Of a DNA stretch of 22,824 bases, positions 6,299-14,602 are shown piece by piece. The stretch is from NCBI GenBank assembly GCA_011371465.1, contig DRQL01000076.1, positions 1 through 22,824 of the forward strand. The letters are read 5' to 3'. Numbering within the stretch: the stretch's first letter is position 1; the number at the start of each line of letters is the position of its first letter. The position numbers were made by a program, and so were the translations under genes. The notes beneath the pieces were generated by a model. The model ran no database searches and was not told where the DNA came from. It was given only the letters and a program-made list of their open reading frames with translations. Source of the DNA: Gammaproteobacteria bacterium. Lineage in GTDB: Bacteria; Pseudomonadota; Gammaproteobacteria; DSM-19610.

Positions 6299-9058
6299 CC
6301 TGACCCAGGCGACCGAGGCACCGGTCGTCCTGTCGGCCACCTCGTCCACCGGTTCCGGCGTGCTTTGCGGCTTGCCCAGGTAGTAACCCTGCACGTAATC
6401 CACTCCCAGGCCGCGCACACGATCATACACCTGTTCGTTCTCCACGAATTCGGCAATGGTGCGCATGCCCATGCCACGCGCCACATCGACCAGGGCCTTG
6501 ACGAACAGCTGGTCGGCACTGCTGTTGTGGATGTCGCGGATAAAACTGCCGTCGATCTTCAGGATATCCGCGCGCAAATGTTTCAGGTACGAAAAGGATG
6601 AAAATCCGACACCGAAATCATCCAGTGAAACCAGGCAGCCCAGCTGGCGGATTTTCTGGAAAAACTCCATCGCCGTATTGATCTGTTCACAGGCAGCGGT
6701 CTCGGTGATCTCGAAAGTAAGCCGGCCCGGGTCGATACCGCCCTCGCGAATTTCCTGCTCGATGAGATCGTACATATCCTGCCGACCCACGGACAGGCCG
6801 GACAGGTTAAGCGAAAACCCGACGTTTGCCATGGCCGCGGGCAGGTCCGCCAGGTAGCGGATTGCCTTGGTGACGACCTGGCGGTCGACACGCTGGATCA
6901 GGCCGAACTGCTCCGCGGCAGGAATGAATTTACCGGGCGCGATCAGGGCGCCGTTATCTTCCCGCATGCGCACCAGCACCTCGTAGTGGTGCACCTGGTT
7001 GCTGGCCACCAGCACAATCGGCTGGAAGACCAGGTGCAGGCGATCATTTTCCAGTGCATCCAGGAGCCGGTCCTTCCACACCAGCTGGTTGTCCATGCGT
7101 TCGCGCATCATGTCGGTTTCACTGTAGCGGTGCACACGGTTGCGCCCGCCGGCCTTGGCGACACTCATGGCGGCGTCCGCCTTGGCCATCAGTTCAACCG
7201 GCACCTTGCCCTGTTTCGGGAAAGTCACCATGCCCACACTGGCGGAAATATTCAGCGTACGACCACCATAGCGGGGTTTCAGCGCATTGATGCGCTCCAG
7301 TAACTGGGCCGCCTTTTCATAGCCCTGGTTTTCGTCCATCGCCGAGTAGGCCACCGCGAATTCATCACCACTGATACGCGCCAGGAAGTCCTGGTCGCGC
7401 GAAGCGCGCTTGAGCAGGCCGGCCACCTGCACAATGATCTGGTCACCGGCCGCGTGACCTGCCGTATCGTTCACCAGTTTCAGGTGGTCCAGGTCGATCA
7501 ACAACAGCACCCCGAACTGGCCGTGCCGCTCCACGCGGCGGATCTCATGGTTCAGGTCTTCCAGGAAACGGCGCCGGTTGGCCAGGCCGGTCAGGTGATC
7601 CTGGTTAGCGAGGATGACCATGCGTTTTTCATCCAGCTTGAGCTTGGTGATATCGCTGGCTGTGCCACGGTAGCCCATGAAGGTTTTATTGCTGTATACC
7701 GGTACACCGCTCAGACGCAGGCAGTGCTCGTCCGCGTTCAGCGACCGCACCCAGATCTCGATATTGCGGAACTTGCCCGGCTTCTTGCCGGCCGGGCGCA
7801 GGGCGTCCATAAGCTCGCCAAGACTGCTGCAGGGAAAACTCTCCGCCGGTGTGCGTCCCAGCAGGTGCTCCGCGGACATGCCAAGGGTTTCCGAAACACT
7901 GCTGGAAACAAAGGTGAAGTGCCCGCCGCGATCGGTTTCCCACAACCAGTCCGATGAACTGGAAGCAAAATCGCGGAAACGCTGCCGGCTGCGCTTCAGG
8001 TCACTCTGGGAGGAACTCAACGCACCGAGCATGGTATTGAGCGACTTGCCGAGCTGGCCCAGCTCGTCATTGCGTTTTATCACCACCTTGTGGCTCATAT
8101 CGCCACTGGCGATAGCGTGGGTCGCTCGCGCCAGCAACTGGATAGGGCGGGTGAGTGTATGCCGGCTGATACTGACACCGAACAAACCCGCCAGCAACAG
8201 GATGAGCGCCGAGAAATACAACGCATTTTCACCCAGCGTGATATAGGGTGCCCAGTAACTGGAATGCCTGGCCGCCAGCAGCACCATGGCCGAATGTTCG
8301 CTGCTGCCGCTGTGCTCCAGTGCGGGCAACAGGCGGAAACTGAAGCGTTCACCGTCAATATCAAACGTGCCGCTTTCCACCGAACCGCCGGAAGCGTTGA
8401 TCCGGCCCAGTGTCGGCTGCAACCCCCGGATACTGCTTACCAGCAACTGACTGCCGCTGTAAATGGCCATATCGGCGTTCACCAGCTGGCGCAGGGTCTG
8501 CAAGTCCTGTTCACCAAACCGCTTGCCGACCAGCAGGGCGCCGACCCGCCCCCCCAGCGGACTCTCGACCGGAATCGCTACCAGCTGTAACCAGCTGTCG
8601 TACAGCAATGCGTTCCCCAGGCTGACCGGTTCACCCCGGGTCAGGCCGCGGACCAGGCCGACCAGTGACGGGGAACCCAGCACCTGCGGAGACGTATAGT
8701 GCGGCTTGTTACCGGCACTGGCGACTCCGCCGGGGCCGGTATCCAGATAAATGGCTACGAAATCCGCTCCCGGGCGCGGGAACAGATCATCGAGCATACC
8801 GCGTACAGTGCCGATATCGCCGGTCAGGGAAGCCGCAATCAGGCTGGGCTCGTCGCGCAGGCTGCGGGCAACCGTGAGCAGGTTGTCGAAACGGTTACGC
8901 TGGGCCTGCACAAACACCACCTGTGCACGCCTCAGGTCACTGTGAATACTGTCCGCCACGTGGTCGCGTACCAGCAGGAAAGACGCACCGGCAACACTGA
9001 CCAGCACCAGCAGCACCAGTGAAATAATGAACAGGGTATTTTTTTGCTCAATATTCAT
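6293..9058 (-). CDS. Membrane-bound HAMP-PAS-GGDEF-EAL protein (c-di-GMP turnover)
   Basis: 921 residues: membrane span (8-30), a large periplasmic sensor region (31-275), second span (277-298), HAMP (about 299-352), PAS (357-475), GGDEF (478-645) and EAL (660-905). The cyclase signature is SGDEF (563-567). A product-inhibition site RxxD (Arg554-Asp557) sits the canonical five residues before it, so the cyclase domain looks functional. The EAL motif reads EVL (Glu693). Other phosphodiesterase residues appear intact: NLS (751-753), EITET (783-787), DDFGVG (813-818), Lys834 in LKIDGSF and Glu870 in AEFVENEQ. Both activities are therefore possible; net direction cannot be told. AGGAA in front of the ATG overlaps the stop of the cupredoxin gene (8-base gap), so the two are probably translated together and the cupredoxin may feed the periplasmic sensor. 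Confidence 0.93.
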   Translation of the reverse strand: MNIEQKNTLFIISLVLLVLVSVAGASFLLVRDHVADSIHSDLRRAQVVFVQAQRNRFDNLLTVARSLRDEPSLIAASLTGDIGTVRGMLDDLFPRPGADFVAIYLDTGPGGVASAGNKPHYTSPQVLGSPSLVGLVRGLTRGEPVSLGNALLYDSWLQLVAIPVESPLGGRVGALLVGKRFGEQDLQTLRQLVNADMAIYSGSQLLVSSIRGLQPTLGRINASGGSVESGTFDIDGERFSFRLLPALEHSGSSEHSAMVLLAARHSSYWAPYITLGENALYFSALILLLAGLFGVSISRHTLTRPIQLLARATHAIASGDMSHKVVIKRNDELGQLGKSLNTMLGALSSSQSDLKRSRQRFRDFASSSSDWLWETDRGGHFTFVSSSVSETLGMSAEHLLGRTPAESFPCSSLGELMDALRPAGKKPGKFRNIEIWVRSLNADEHCLRLSGVPVYSNKTFMGYRGTASDITKLKLDEKRMVILANQDHLTGLANRRRFLEDLNHEIRRVERHGQFGVLLLIDLDHLKLVNDTAGHAAGDQIIVQVAGLLKRASRDQDFLARISGDEFAVAYSAMDENQGYEKAAQLLERINALKPRYGGRTLNISASVGMVTFPKQGKVPVELMAKADAAMSVAKAGGRNRVHRYSETDMMRERMDNQLVWKDRLLDALENDRLHLVFQPIVLVASNQVHHYEVLVRMREDNGALIAPGKFIPAAEQFGLIQRVDRQVVTKAIRYLADLPAAMANVGFSLNLSGLSVGRQDMYDLIEQEIREGGIDPGRLTFEITETAACEQINTAMEFFQKIRQLGCLVSLDDFGVGFSSFSYLKHLRADILKIDGSFIRDIHNSSADQLFVKALVDVARGMGMRTIAEFVENEQVYDRVRGLGVDYVQGYYLGKPQSTPEPVDEVADRTTGASVAWVRS

Positions 9059-9066
9059 TCCGGTTC

Positions 9067-9771
9067 CTACTGCTCACGCTGCCGGTAGAGCCCTGCGATA
9101 CCCGCCCCGGTACCGGGGCGGATATTCCCACGACCGCCCCCGCGCGACGTCACACTCAGCCGCAGCGGCGCCGGTGAAGTCATGGCGGTAACCGGCAGCC
9201 AGCGCGTTTCGCCGTCCGCTGAAGCCAGCCGCAACGTCCATTCACCAGCCGCCAGACCCACAAAATGAAACTGGCGCCCGGGCTGCACCATTTGCAGGTA
9301 GGGGGTATCCACTACTTCGATGCGCGCATAGCTCTTGCTGTGAATTCGGCAGAAAAAATGGGTAGTCCCGGCCTGATCCAGCTGCAGTAACTGCTGCGAT
9401 CCGCCGGTGGAGGCCTTGCCCAGCTGCAGCGCTACCGGCTGGTCGGCGGACAGGGTGAACAATTCGTGAAATACAGGGTCACGGTTGATAAACCGGACAC
9501 GATCGCCCTTCTGCACCATCAGGAATGCCGGACGCATGCGATTGCCGACGATCTCTACCTGTTCCACACGCGGGCTGCGATGCGGCAGGCGCTGTCCCCT
9601 GGCGGGCAGCAGGGCAACGGCAACCGGGTATGCCGGCGTCGCCTGGTCAGGGTCAAACATGCCCTGGTATTCGACCGTAACGGTCCCCCTGATTTCGGCG
9701 GCTGAAACCAGCTGCAAACAGGTGCAGAATCCCGTCAGCGCCGCCAGCAGATATCGCTTCCCTGGTATCAC
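9067..9771 (-). CDS. Exported cupredoxin-like protein (methylamine-utilization-protein family), altered copper site
   Basis: 234 residues starting at GTG 9771-9769. A signal peptide (about 1-25, ending VSAAE) directs it to the periplasm. The central region is plastocyanin-like: FLMVQKGDRVRFINRDPVFHELF gives one histidine ligand (His102), and THFFCRIHS gives the Cys141 and His144 ligands. The IEVVDTPY segment and a C-terminal beta-rich domain (about 160-208) follow, as in proteins loosely annotated as methylamine utilization proteins. The methionine that usually completes a type 1 copper site a few residues after the last histidine is missing (Ser145, Lys146, Ser147). The glycine-rich C-terminus is probably disordered. 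It lies eight bases before the GGDEF-EAL gene, which argues for a joint copper- or redox-linked signalling role; no amine-oxidation genes are present. Confidence 0.8.
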   Translation of the reverse strand: MIPGKRYLLAALTGFCTCLQLVSAAEIRGTVTVEYQGMFDPDQATPAYPVAVALLPARGQRLPHRSPRVEQVEIVGNRMRPAFLMVQKGDRVRFINRDPVFHELFTLSADQPVALQLGKASTGGSQQLLQLDQAGTTHFFCRIHSKSYARIEVVDTPYLQMVQPGRQFHFVGLAAGEWTLRLASADGETRWLPVTAMTSPAPLRLSVTSRGGGRGNIRPGTGAGIAGLYRQREQ

Positions 9772-9851
9772 AAGTTTGCCCAGTTGCCTGTTTTTGTACT
9801 CACTATTCCGGTTTTAGGCTTATCGGCACCCGATATGATTTAATTAGCCGC

Positions 9852-10220
9852 ATGTCCAGCCAGACGCCTTCCGACAGCCTCGAACAGTTACGCCGGCAAC
9901 TGGCGGATTTTGCCGAGCGGCGGGACTGGCAGCAGTTTCATTCCCCCAAGAACCTGGCCATGGCACTGATTGCCGAATCGGCCGAACTGGTAGAGCATTT
10001 CCAATGGCTTACAGAGCAGCAGAGCTGGCAGCTGGAGGCCGATAAAAAGGCTGCCGTGCGCCTGGAACTGGCGGATATCCTGATTTACCTGGTCCGTACC
10101 GCGGACCAGCTGGATATCGACCTGGTCGCCGCTGCGCTCGACAAGATCCGCATCAACGAACAGCGCTACCCGGTCGAGCGGGTGCGCGGCAAGGCCCTGC
10201 GCGCCGAGGAATACGACTAG
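9852..10220 (+). CDS. MazG-like nucleotide pyrophosphohydrolase (dCTPase / RS21-C6 type)
   Basis: 122 residues, a single all-alpha MazG-fold domain. The metal-binding pattern ExxE...ExxD is plain: Glu42 and Glu45 in IAESAELVEHFQW, and Glu72 and Asp75 in RLELADILIYLV. The DWQQFHSPKNLAMAL segment before the first motif is characteristic of the small house-cleaning enzymes that hydrolyse (d)NTPs, often modified dCTP, to monophosphate and pyrophosphate. Substrate preference cannot be read from the sequence. The start is ATG at 9852; a TATGAT (9834-9839) could be a -10 box but would give almost no leader. It is divergent from the cupredoxin gene (80-base gap). The following 158 bases (10221-10378) hold no gene, only a short hairpin-like repeat and a GTGCAC double palindrome. 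Confidence 0.9.
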   Translation: MSSQTPSDSLEQLRRQLADFAERRDWQQFHSPKNLAMALIAESAELVEHFQWLTEQQSWQLEADKKAAVRLELADILIYLVRTADQLDIDLVAAALDKIRINEQRYPVERVRGKALRAEEYD

Positions 10221-10378
10221 CAGGCTGTTGAGAAAGCCTCTGGCGGCAATCCACCCGCTGCGCCGGTGCACCGCCGTTCTGTGCACTGTGCACGCCCCCG
10301 ATAAAGATCCGGTCACAGATTCCGATACACAACAGGTAGCCAGTCGTTGCCCCGTACCTGTCCTGGAGTGTCAGCCCG

Positions 10379-11206
10379 ATGTCGGAAAATCTTTCGCCAA
10401 AACATGCCGTTGCGATCGTTGAGCATATTCCCTTCCCGGTAGTACTGATGGACCGGCAGGGCTGCGTGTGCGGCTACAACCCGGCGTTCGAGCAACTGGT
10501 CGGACGGCTGCAGGCGAGTGACCTGCAGGGCCGCAATTACTCCGGCCTCGTGAACCACCCGGTACGGATGCTGCTTGGCAGCGACCGCTTCCTGCGCTGG
10601 ACGGACCGTAATGACGCCGAGCACCATTTCGAGGTCCACTGTATCGAGCTGCCGGGAGAGGCGTGCGAACAGGCTCGACTGTACGTGGATGTCAGCAAAC
10701 AGGTTGAGCTGGAGCAGGCGCAAACCCGCCTGAACGAAGAACTTAAACAGCACGTGCTGACCGACCCGGTTACCGGCCTGTTGAACTCCCGGGGCATCGT
10801 GCTGGCGCTGGAACCCCAGGTGGCGCGCTCCAGGCGCTACAACAGCGCCATGTCGGTCATCATGATGGAAGTCCACTGCGAGGGCGACCAGGAACCCTTG
10901 CTGCTGCACGTCGCCCGCCTGCTGAAAGACCAGCTGCGCTGGGCGGACCTGATTGGCTGCAACGAGCAGCGCGAACTGATACTGGTACTGCCGGAGACCA
11001 CCGAAGCGTCGGCGCAACAGCTCGGCGGTAAACTCGAACGGCTGCTCGCGGAAGCAAGCGATGAAATCGACGCCGGTAAACTGGGCACCTGTTACGGCGT
11101 CGCCGGCTGGCGCAAAAAGGATAACGCCGGCACCCTGCTGCGGCGTGCCGGCATGGCGCTGTCAGAAGCCCGGGCGCGGCAGACCGGGCACGCGATCGCG
11201 TTGTAG
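10379..11206 (+). CDS. PAS domain protein with degenerate GGDEF domain
   Basis: 275 residues, no signal peptide or membrane span. A PAS-like domain (about 8-110) with VEHIPFPVVLMDRQG at its start is joined by a helical linker (110-127) to a GGDEF fold that begins TDPVTGLLNSRG (128-139). The catalytic motif is lost: aligned on the VLPET strand, GGDEF is replaced by EQREL (196-200). The first metal-binding aspartate position is Glu164, and the usual ND..GH..GD helix-loop is shortened. It should therefore not make c-di-GMP and may act as a ligand-sensing or protein-binding module. The start is ATG with GGAG 11 bases before. It ends 12 bases before cyaA on the same strand, so the two are likely cotranscribed and functionally tied. 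No membrane anchor is visible, so it is probably cytosolic. Confidence 0.85.
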   Translation: MSENLSPKHAVAIVEHIPFPVVLMDRQGCVCGYNPAFEQLVGRLQASDLQGRNYSGLVNHPVRMLLGSDRFLRWTDRNDAEHHFEVHCIELPGEACEQARLYVDVSKQVELEQAQTRLNEELKQHVLTDPVTGLLNSRGIVLALEPQVARSRRYNSAMSVIMMEVHCEGDQEPLLLHVARLLKDQLRWADLIGCNEQRELILVLPETTEASAQQLGGKLERLLAEASDEIDAGKLGTCYGVAGWRKKDNAGTLLRRAGMALSEARARQTGHAIAL

Positions 11207-11218
11207 CAACCGGCTGTC

Positions 11219-14152
11219 GTGTCCTCCTCCCGCAAATATGCCCCGGAAACCCGGCCGGTGGCTGCCGCCACGGTTGCTGCAACACAGGACGTGATTACAG
11301 CGGAGTTCAACCGGCACCGGGATATCGATATCGATGCGCTGGAATTGCGCGCCGTCAAACGCCGCTTCCTGGCCCTGAACAAGGACCGTCTGCGGCGGGT
11401 ACAGGACGCCCTGCAGCTGCGCCAGCGTATTTTTATCCGCCTGCTGCCACTGCTGTTTCATATCAACCACCCCATGTTACCCGGCTACCTGTCCAACGGG
11501 ACGCCGTGCGGCATATCGGGCTTTACACCCGGGAAACGCTGTATCCAGGCAGCACGCAAACTGGCAAAAAGCTTCAGCTACCGGCGACGCGCCCAGCGAC
11601 GCTATTCCATTCACGGCCTGTACCTGATGGGCAGTACCGGCACCATCGCCTACTCGAAATCCAGCGACTTCGATATCTGGGTCTGTCACTGCCCCGGGCT
11701 GGCCGCGGAGGACATCGCCGCCCTGCAGGAAAAAGCCGACGCGGTGCAAAGCTGGGCGGAATCGCTGGGCCTCGAGGTTCACTTCTTTCTCATGGACGAT
11801 GTCTCGTTCCGGCAGCAGGAGCACCAGCAGTTAAGCAACGAGAATGCCGGCAGTTGCCAGCACCACCTGTTGCTGGACGAATTCTACCGCACCGGCCTGC
11901 TGGTCGCGGGGCGCTACCCGGTCTGGTGGCTGGTGCCGGCGGAACACGAGCAGGAATACGACAGCTACGTCGGCAAACTGGTTGCCAATCGTTTCATCAA
12001 GGCAGGCGATATCGTCGATTTTGGTGGCCTGTCGCACCTGCCTGTCGAAGAATTTTTCGGCGCCACCCTGTGGCAACTCCACAAGGCCGTCGATTCGCCG
12101 TACAAATCCATCCTCAAGATCCTGTTGCTGGAAGCCTACGCCAACCAGTACCCGGACGTGGAGATGCTGGCGATACAGTTCAAGAAGGCTGTACACAGCG
12201 CCCGGGCCCAGCTGGACCAGCTGGATCCCTACGTCATGATGTGTAACGCGGTGGAGGAATACCTGTTTTCGCGCCGGGAACTGGAACGCCTGGATCTCGC
12301 CAGGCGCTGCTTCTACTTCAAGGTCAACGAACCCATGAGCAAGCCGGACCGGGGGCACAACCGCTCCTGGCGCCGGGAGGCGGTGCGCGAACGGGTCGAG
12401 ACCTGGGGCTGGAGCAAGGCCAGGCTGACCTCACTGGATCAGCGCGGACAATGGAAAATCAAGCGCGTACTGGAAGAGCGCCAGCTGCTGGTGGAGGAGC
12501 TCACGCACAGTTACCGCGCCCTGTCGCAATTCGGTCGTGAAAGTAACCGCGATGCGACCATCCGCTCGGACGATCTCAACCTGCTGGGACGCAAGCTCTA
12601 CGTTGCTTTCGAGCGCAAGTCCGGCAAGGTCGAAATGATCAACCCCGGGGTATCGAAAGACCTGTCCGAGGAGCGCCTGTCCCTGCACTATCTTGATCAG
12701 AAACGGTCCGGCTGGGCCATCTACCGGGGCAACGTGCTGACCCGTGACGCCGCCGAACACACGCCCCTGAAACGCACCGCAAGCCTGCTGGAACTGCTGG
12801 CCTGGTGCCATTTCAACGGCCTGATCAACCGCAATCCTTCGACCATCAGCATCCAGCCGCCGGACTGCAGCCTCAGCCAGTGGGAGTTACGTTGCGTCCT
12901 GGACTGCCTGCAGCAAATGTTTCCCAATGGCCGGACGCCGGAGAGTGACATGCAATCGCTGGCAGACGCAGCGACGATCCGGCAGGCGGGACTGTTCATC
13001 AACCTGGCACACGACCCGATGGAGAAGCTCACCCGCAACGGCATGCAGCTGGTCAGTGAGCGCGTCGATCCGCTGAGCTACGGAGGACAATGGGAAAACC
13101 TGGCCACCGGCTTCGAAATGATCGCCGTAACCTCGTGGGGAGAAATACTGACCTTCCGTTACGCCGGTACTACTGCGCTGCTCGACTGCCTGTGTGACTA
13201 TTTCGCGTGGCTGCCGGTGAGCCAGGGGAAAATACCGCCACCCGTTCCCTGCTTCAGTTTTTCTTCTTCCCGTGGCGCCATTATCGCGCGTCGCCTGGAG
13301 ACGCTCTACAACGACCTGTGTGAGTTCTTCTATCGAAATTACTGGCGCAGGCACGCGCGTTATGCACTGCGCATCGGGCAGAATTACTACGTCCTGCAAT
13401 GCGAGAACGATGTACCGCGCTACACGGAACTGGATTCACACACCGCGCTGCTGAACTATCTCGGCCAGCCCCAGGCGGCATTCAGCCCGGTGCGCATGGA
13501 CGACCAGATGCTGGACGATTCACCGCTGGCTGCCGCGCTGAAAATGAACCGTGAAAACGTGTTGCAGATGTTCTACCGGGTACACGGCGGGCGCGCCCAG
13601 GTTTACATACTGGACGAACGCGGTTCGCTGTTCCACCAGAGCGTGGCCTTTCATGACCGGCAGACACTGCTGGGCCAGTTCAGCAACTTCATTGACAACA
13701 TGCACTATCGGCTGCGCAATCTGCGGACAGGCAGCAGCCTGCGGGAAGACAACCACCCGCTGTATTACCAGCTCAACCAGGACAGCCAGGGCCAGTACAC
13801 GGCTGAGCCGGTCAAACTACCGGCGGGCAACGGCCCGCGTCGCTACCTGGACGTCCAGATCATCGGTGATCTCGAGGACAGGCAACAGGGTTCTTTCAGT
13901 ATATTCTGCGGCAAGCGCGAGTTCTCGGCGCTGGAGTTCGGCAATACGCTGTTTGCCGAAGTGGCCGACCATATTACGCGCAATCGGCGCAGCGGCAGTC
14001 ACTACCCGATCTACATTTCCGATATCGACGTGACCCCGACCATGCTGGTCAACGGAAATCCCGAAAGCGTGCAATCGATCCATTTCCTCAACTACAAAAA
14101 ACGCATCGAAAGCCTGCTGAATGAAGCACTGCAGAAAATCAGGAGCGGCTGA
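11219..14152 (+). CDS. cyaA: Class I adenylate cyclase
   Basis: 977 residues from GTG 11219, similar in length to the Pseudomonas enzyme and longer than that of enterobacteria. It makes cAMP from ATP in the cytosol. The N-terminal nucleotidyltransferase-type catalytic domain carries the class I signature LYLMGSTGTIAYSKSSDFD (from about residue 134), with Gly138-Ser139 and metal-binding Asp150 and Asp152, followed by IWVCH. The rest is the long class I regulatory part, including the late SHYPIYISDIDVTPTML stretch. The GTG has a poor Shine-Dalgarno; the in-frame GTG at 11291 is an alternative, but the upstream residues look coding. It follows the PAS/degenerate-GGDEF gene by 12 bases and converges on the DUF302 gene with a six-base gap. 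A crp gene is not in the window. Confidence 0.95.
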   Translation: MSSSRKYAPETRPVAAATVAATQDVITAEFNRHRDIDIDALELRAVKRRFLALNKDRLRRVQDALQLRQRIFIRLLPLLFHINHPMLPGYLSNGTPCGISGFTPGKRCIQAARKLAKSFSYRRRAQRRYSIHGLYLMGSTGTIAYSKSSDFDIWVCHCPGLAAEDIAALQEKADAVQSWAESLGLEVHFFLMDDVSFRQQEHQQLSNENAGSCQHHLLLDEFYRTGLLVAGRYPVWWLVPAEHEQEYDSYVGKLVANRFIKAGDIVDFGGLSHLPVEEFFGATLWQLHKAVDSPYKSILKILLLEAYANQYPDVEMLAIQFKKAVHSARAQLDQLDPYVMMCNAVEEYLFSRRELERLDLARRCFYFKVNEPMSKPDRGHNRSWRREAVRERVETWGWSKARLTSLDQRGQWKIKRVLEERQLLVEELTHSYRALSQFGRESNRDATIRSDDLNLLGRKLYVAFERKSGKVEMINPGVSKDLSEERLSLHYLDQKRSGWAIYRGNVLTRDAAEHTPLKRTASLLELLAWCHFNGLINRNPSTISIQPPDCSLSQWELRCVLDCLQQMFPNGRTPESDMQSLADAATIRQAGLFINLAHDPMEKLTRNGMQLVSERVDPLSYGGQWENLATGFEMIAVTSWGEILTFRYAGTTALLDCLCDYFAWLPVSQGKIPPPVPCFSFSSSRGAIIARRLETLYNDLCEFFYRNYWRRHARYALRIGQNYYVLQCENDVPRYTELDSHTALLNYLGQPQAAFSPVRMDDQMLDDSPLAAALKMNRENVLQMFYRVHGGRAQVYILDERGSLFHQSVAFHDRQTLLGQFSNFIDNMHYRLRNLRTGSSLREDNHPLYYQLNQDSQGQYTAEPVKLPAGNGPRRYLDVQIIGDLEDRQQGSFSIFCGKREFSALEFGNTLFAEVADHITRNRRSGSHYPIYISDIDVTPTMLVNGNPESVQSIHFLNYKKRIESLLNEALQKIRSG

Positions 14153-14158
14153 GCGCGC

Positions 14159-14602
14159 CTACTCGGCCACACGCACCCGCTCGAGAATTTCCCGAATGGC
14201 GGATTCCCACTGGTCAAATTTCTGCAACAGGTCCGGGCTGGTATAGAAGGGACGCAGGTGTTTGAAACTGGAGGCCAGCAACAGCGTTTCGCCGTTTTCG
14301 GCGAATATCGCGATCTTCAACGGCAGGGAGGGAATCAGGTCCGGGTGCCGGTCGCTGACTGCGTGCAACTCGTCCAGGTCGCCAAAGAACACGATACGGT
14401 ACTTGTCGGTTTTGTAACCCGATTTTGTCAGGCCGATATCCACCCGCTGCACGCGCGAAATGTGGAAACCGCTTTCGCCGATCGATTGTTGCAACACCGA
14501 CATGGCTTCCGGAAAAGGCAGCTGTGAACGCACCATGAACAGGTCCTGGGCCGCCAGCAACGGCGAAACCAGCAACAGCGCAAGTAGCAGGAACCGCTTC
14601 AT
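14159..14602 (-). CDS. Exported DUF302-family protein
   Basis: 147 residues. A signal peptide (about 1-18, KRFLLLALLLVSPLLAAQ) suggests periplasmic location. The mature part is a single DUF302 domain, with the PFPEAMSVLQQSIGESGFHI start, the KYRIVFFGDLDELH strand-helix, and LPLKIAIFAENGETLLLASS, which is the family's usual tail. DUF302 has a known fold but no established general function. It has no cysteines in the mature domain. Its ATG overlaps the TGA of the upstream cytochrome c-DUF302 gene by four bases (14599-14602), so both are translated from one message and probably act together, perhaps as DUF302 heterodimer partners. It converges on cyaA. Confidence 0.85.
   Translation of the reverse strand: MKRFLLLALLLVSPLLAAQDLFMVRSQLPFPEAMSVLQQSIGESGFHISRVQRVDIGLTKSGYKTDKYRIVFFGDLDELHAVSDRHPDLIPSLPLKIAIFAENGETLLLASSFKHLRPFYTSPDLLQKFDQWESAIREILERVRVAE

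Noticed and set aside
9067..9771. Annotating the cupredoxin as part of methylamine metabolism.
   Set aside because: The family name is historical; no methylamine or other amine dehydrogenase genes are nearby and the partner gene is a c-di-GMP protein.
10221..10240. The start of the gap after the MazG-like gene (CAGGCTGTTGAGAAAG) resembles terminal repeats of some insertion sequences and contains an AGGCT/AGCCT hairpin.
   Set aside because: No matching second end, no transposase remnant and no target duplication are seen in the window. The five-base stem has no T-tract, so it is neither a convincing element nor a terminator.
10281..10293. GTGCACTGTGCAC double palindrome before the PAS/degenerate-GGDEF gene, a possible operator.
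   Set aside because: It matches no operator I know, occurs once, and short GC-rich palindromes are common here. Conservation would have to be shown.
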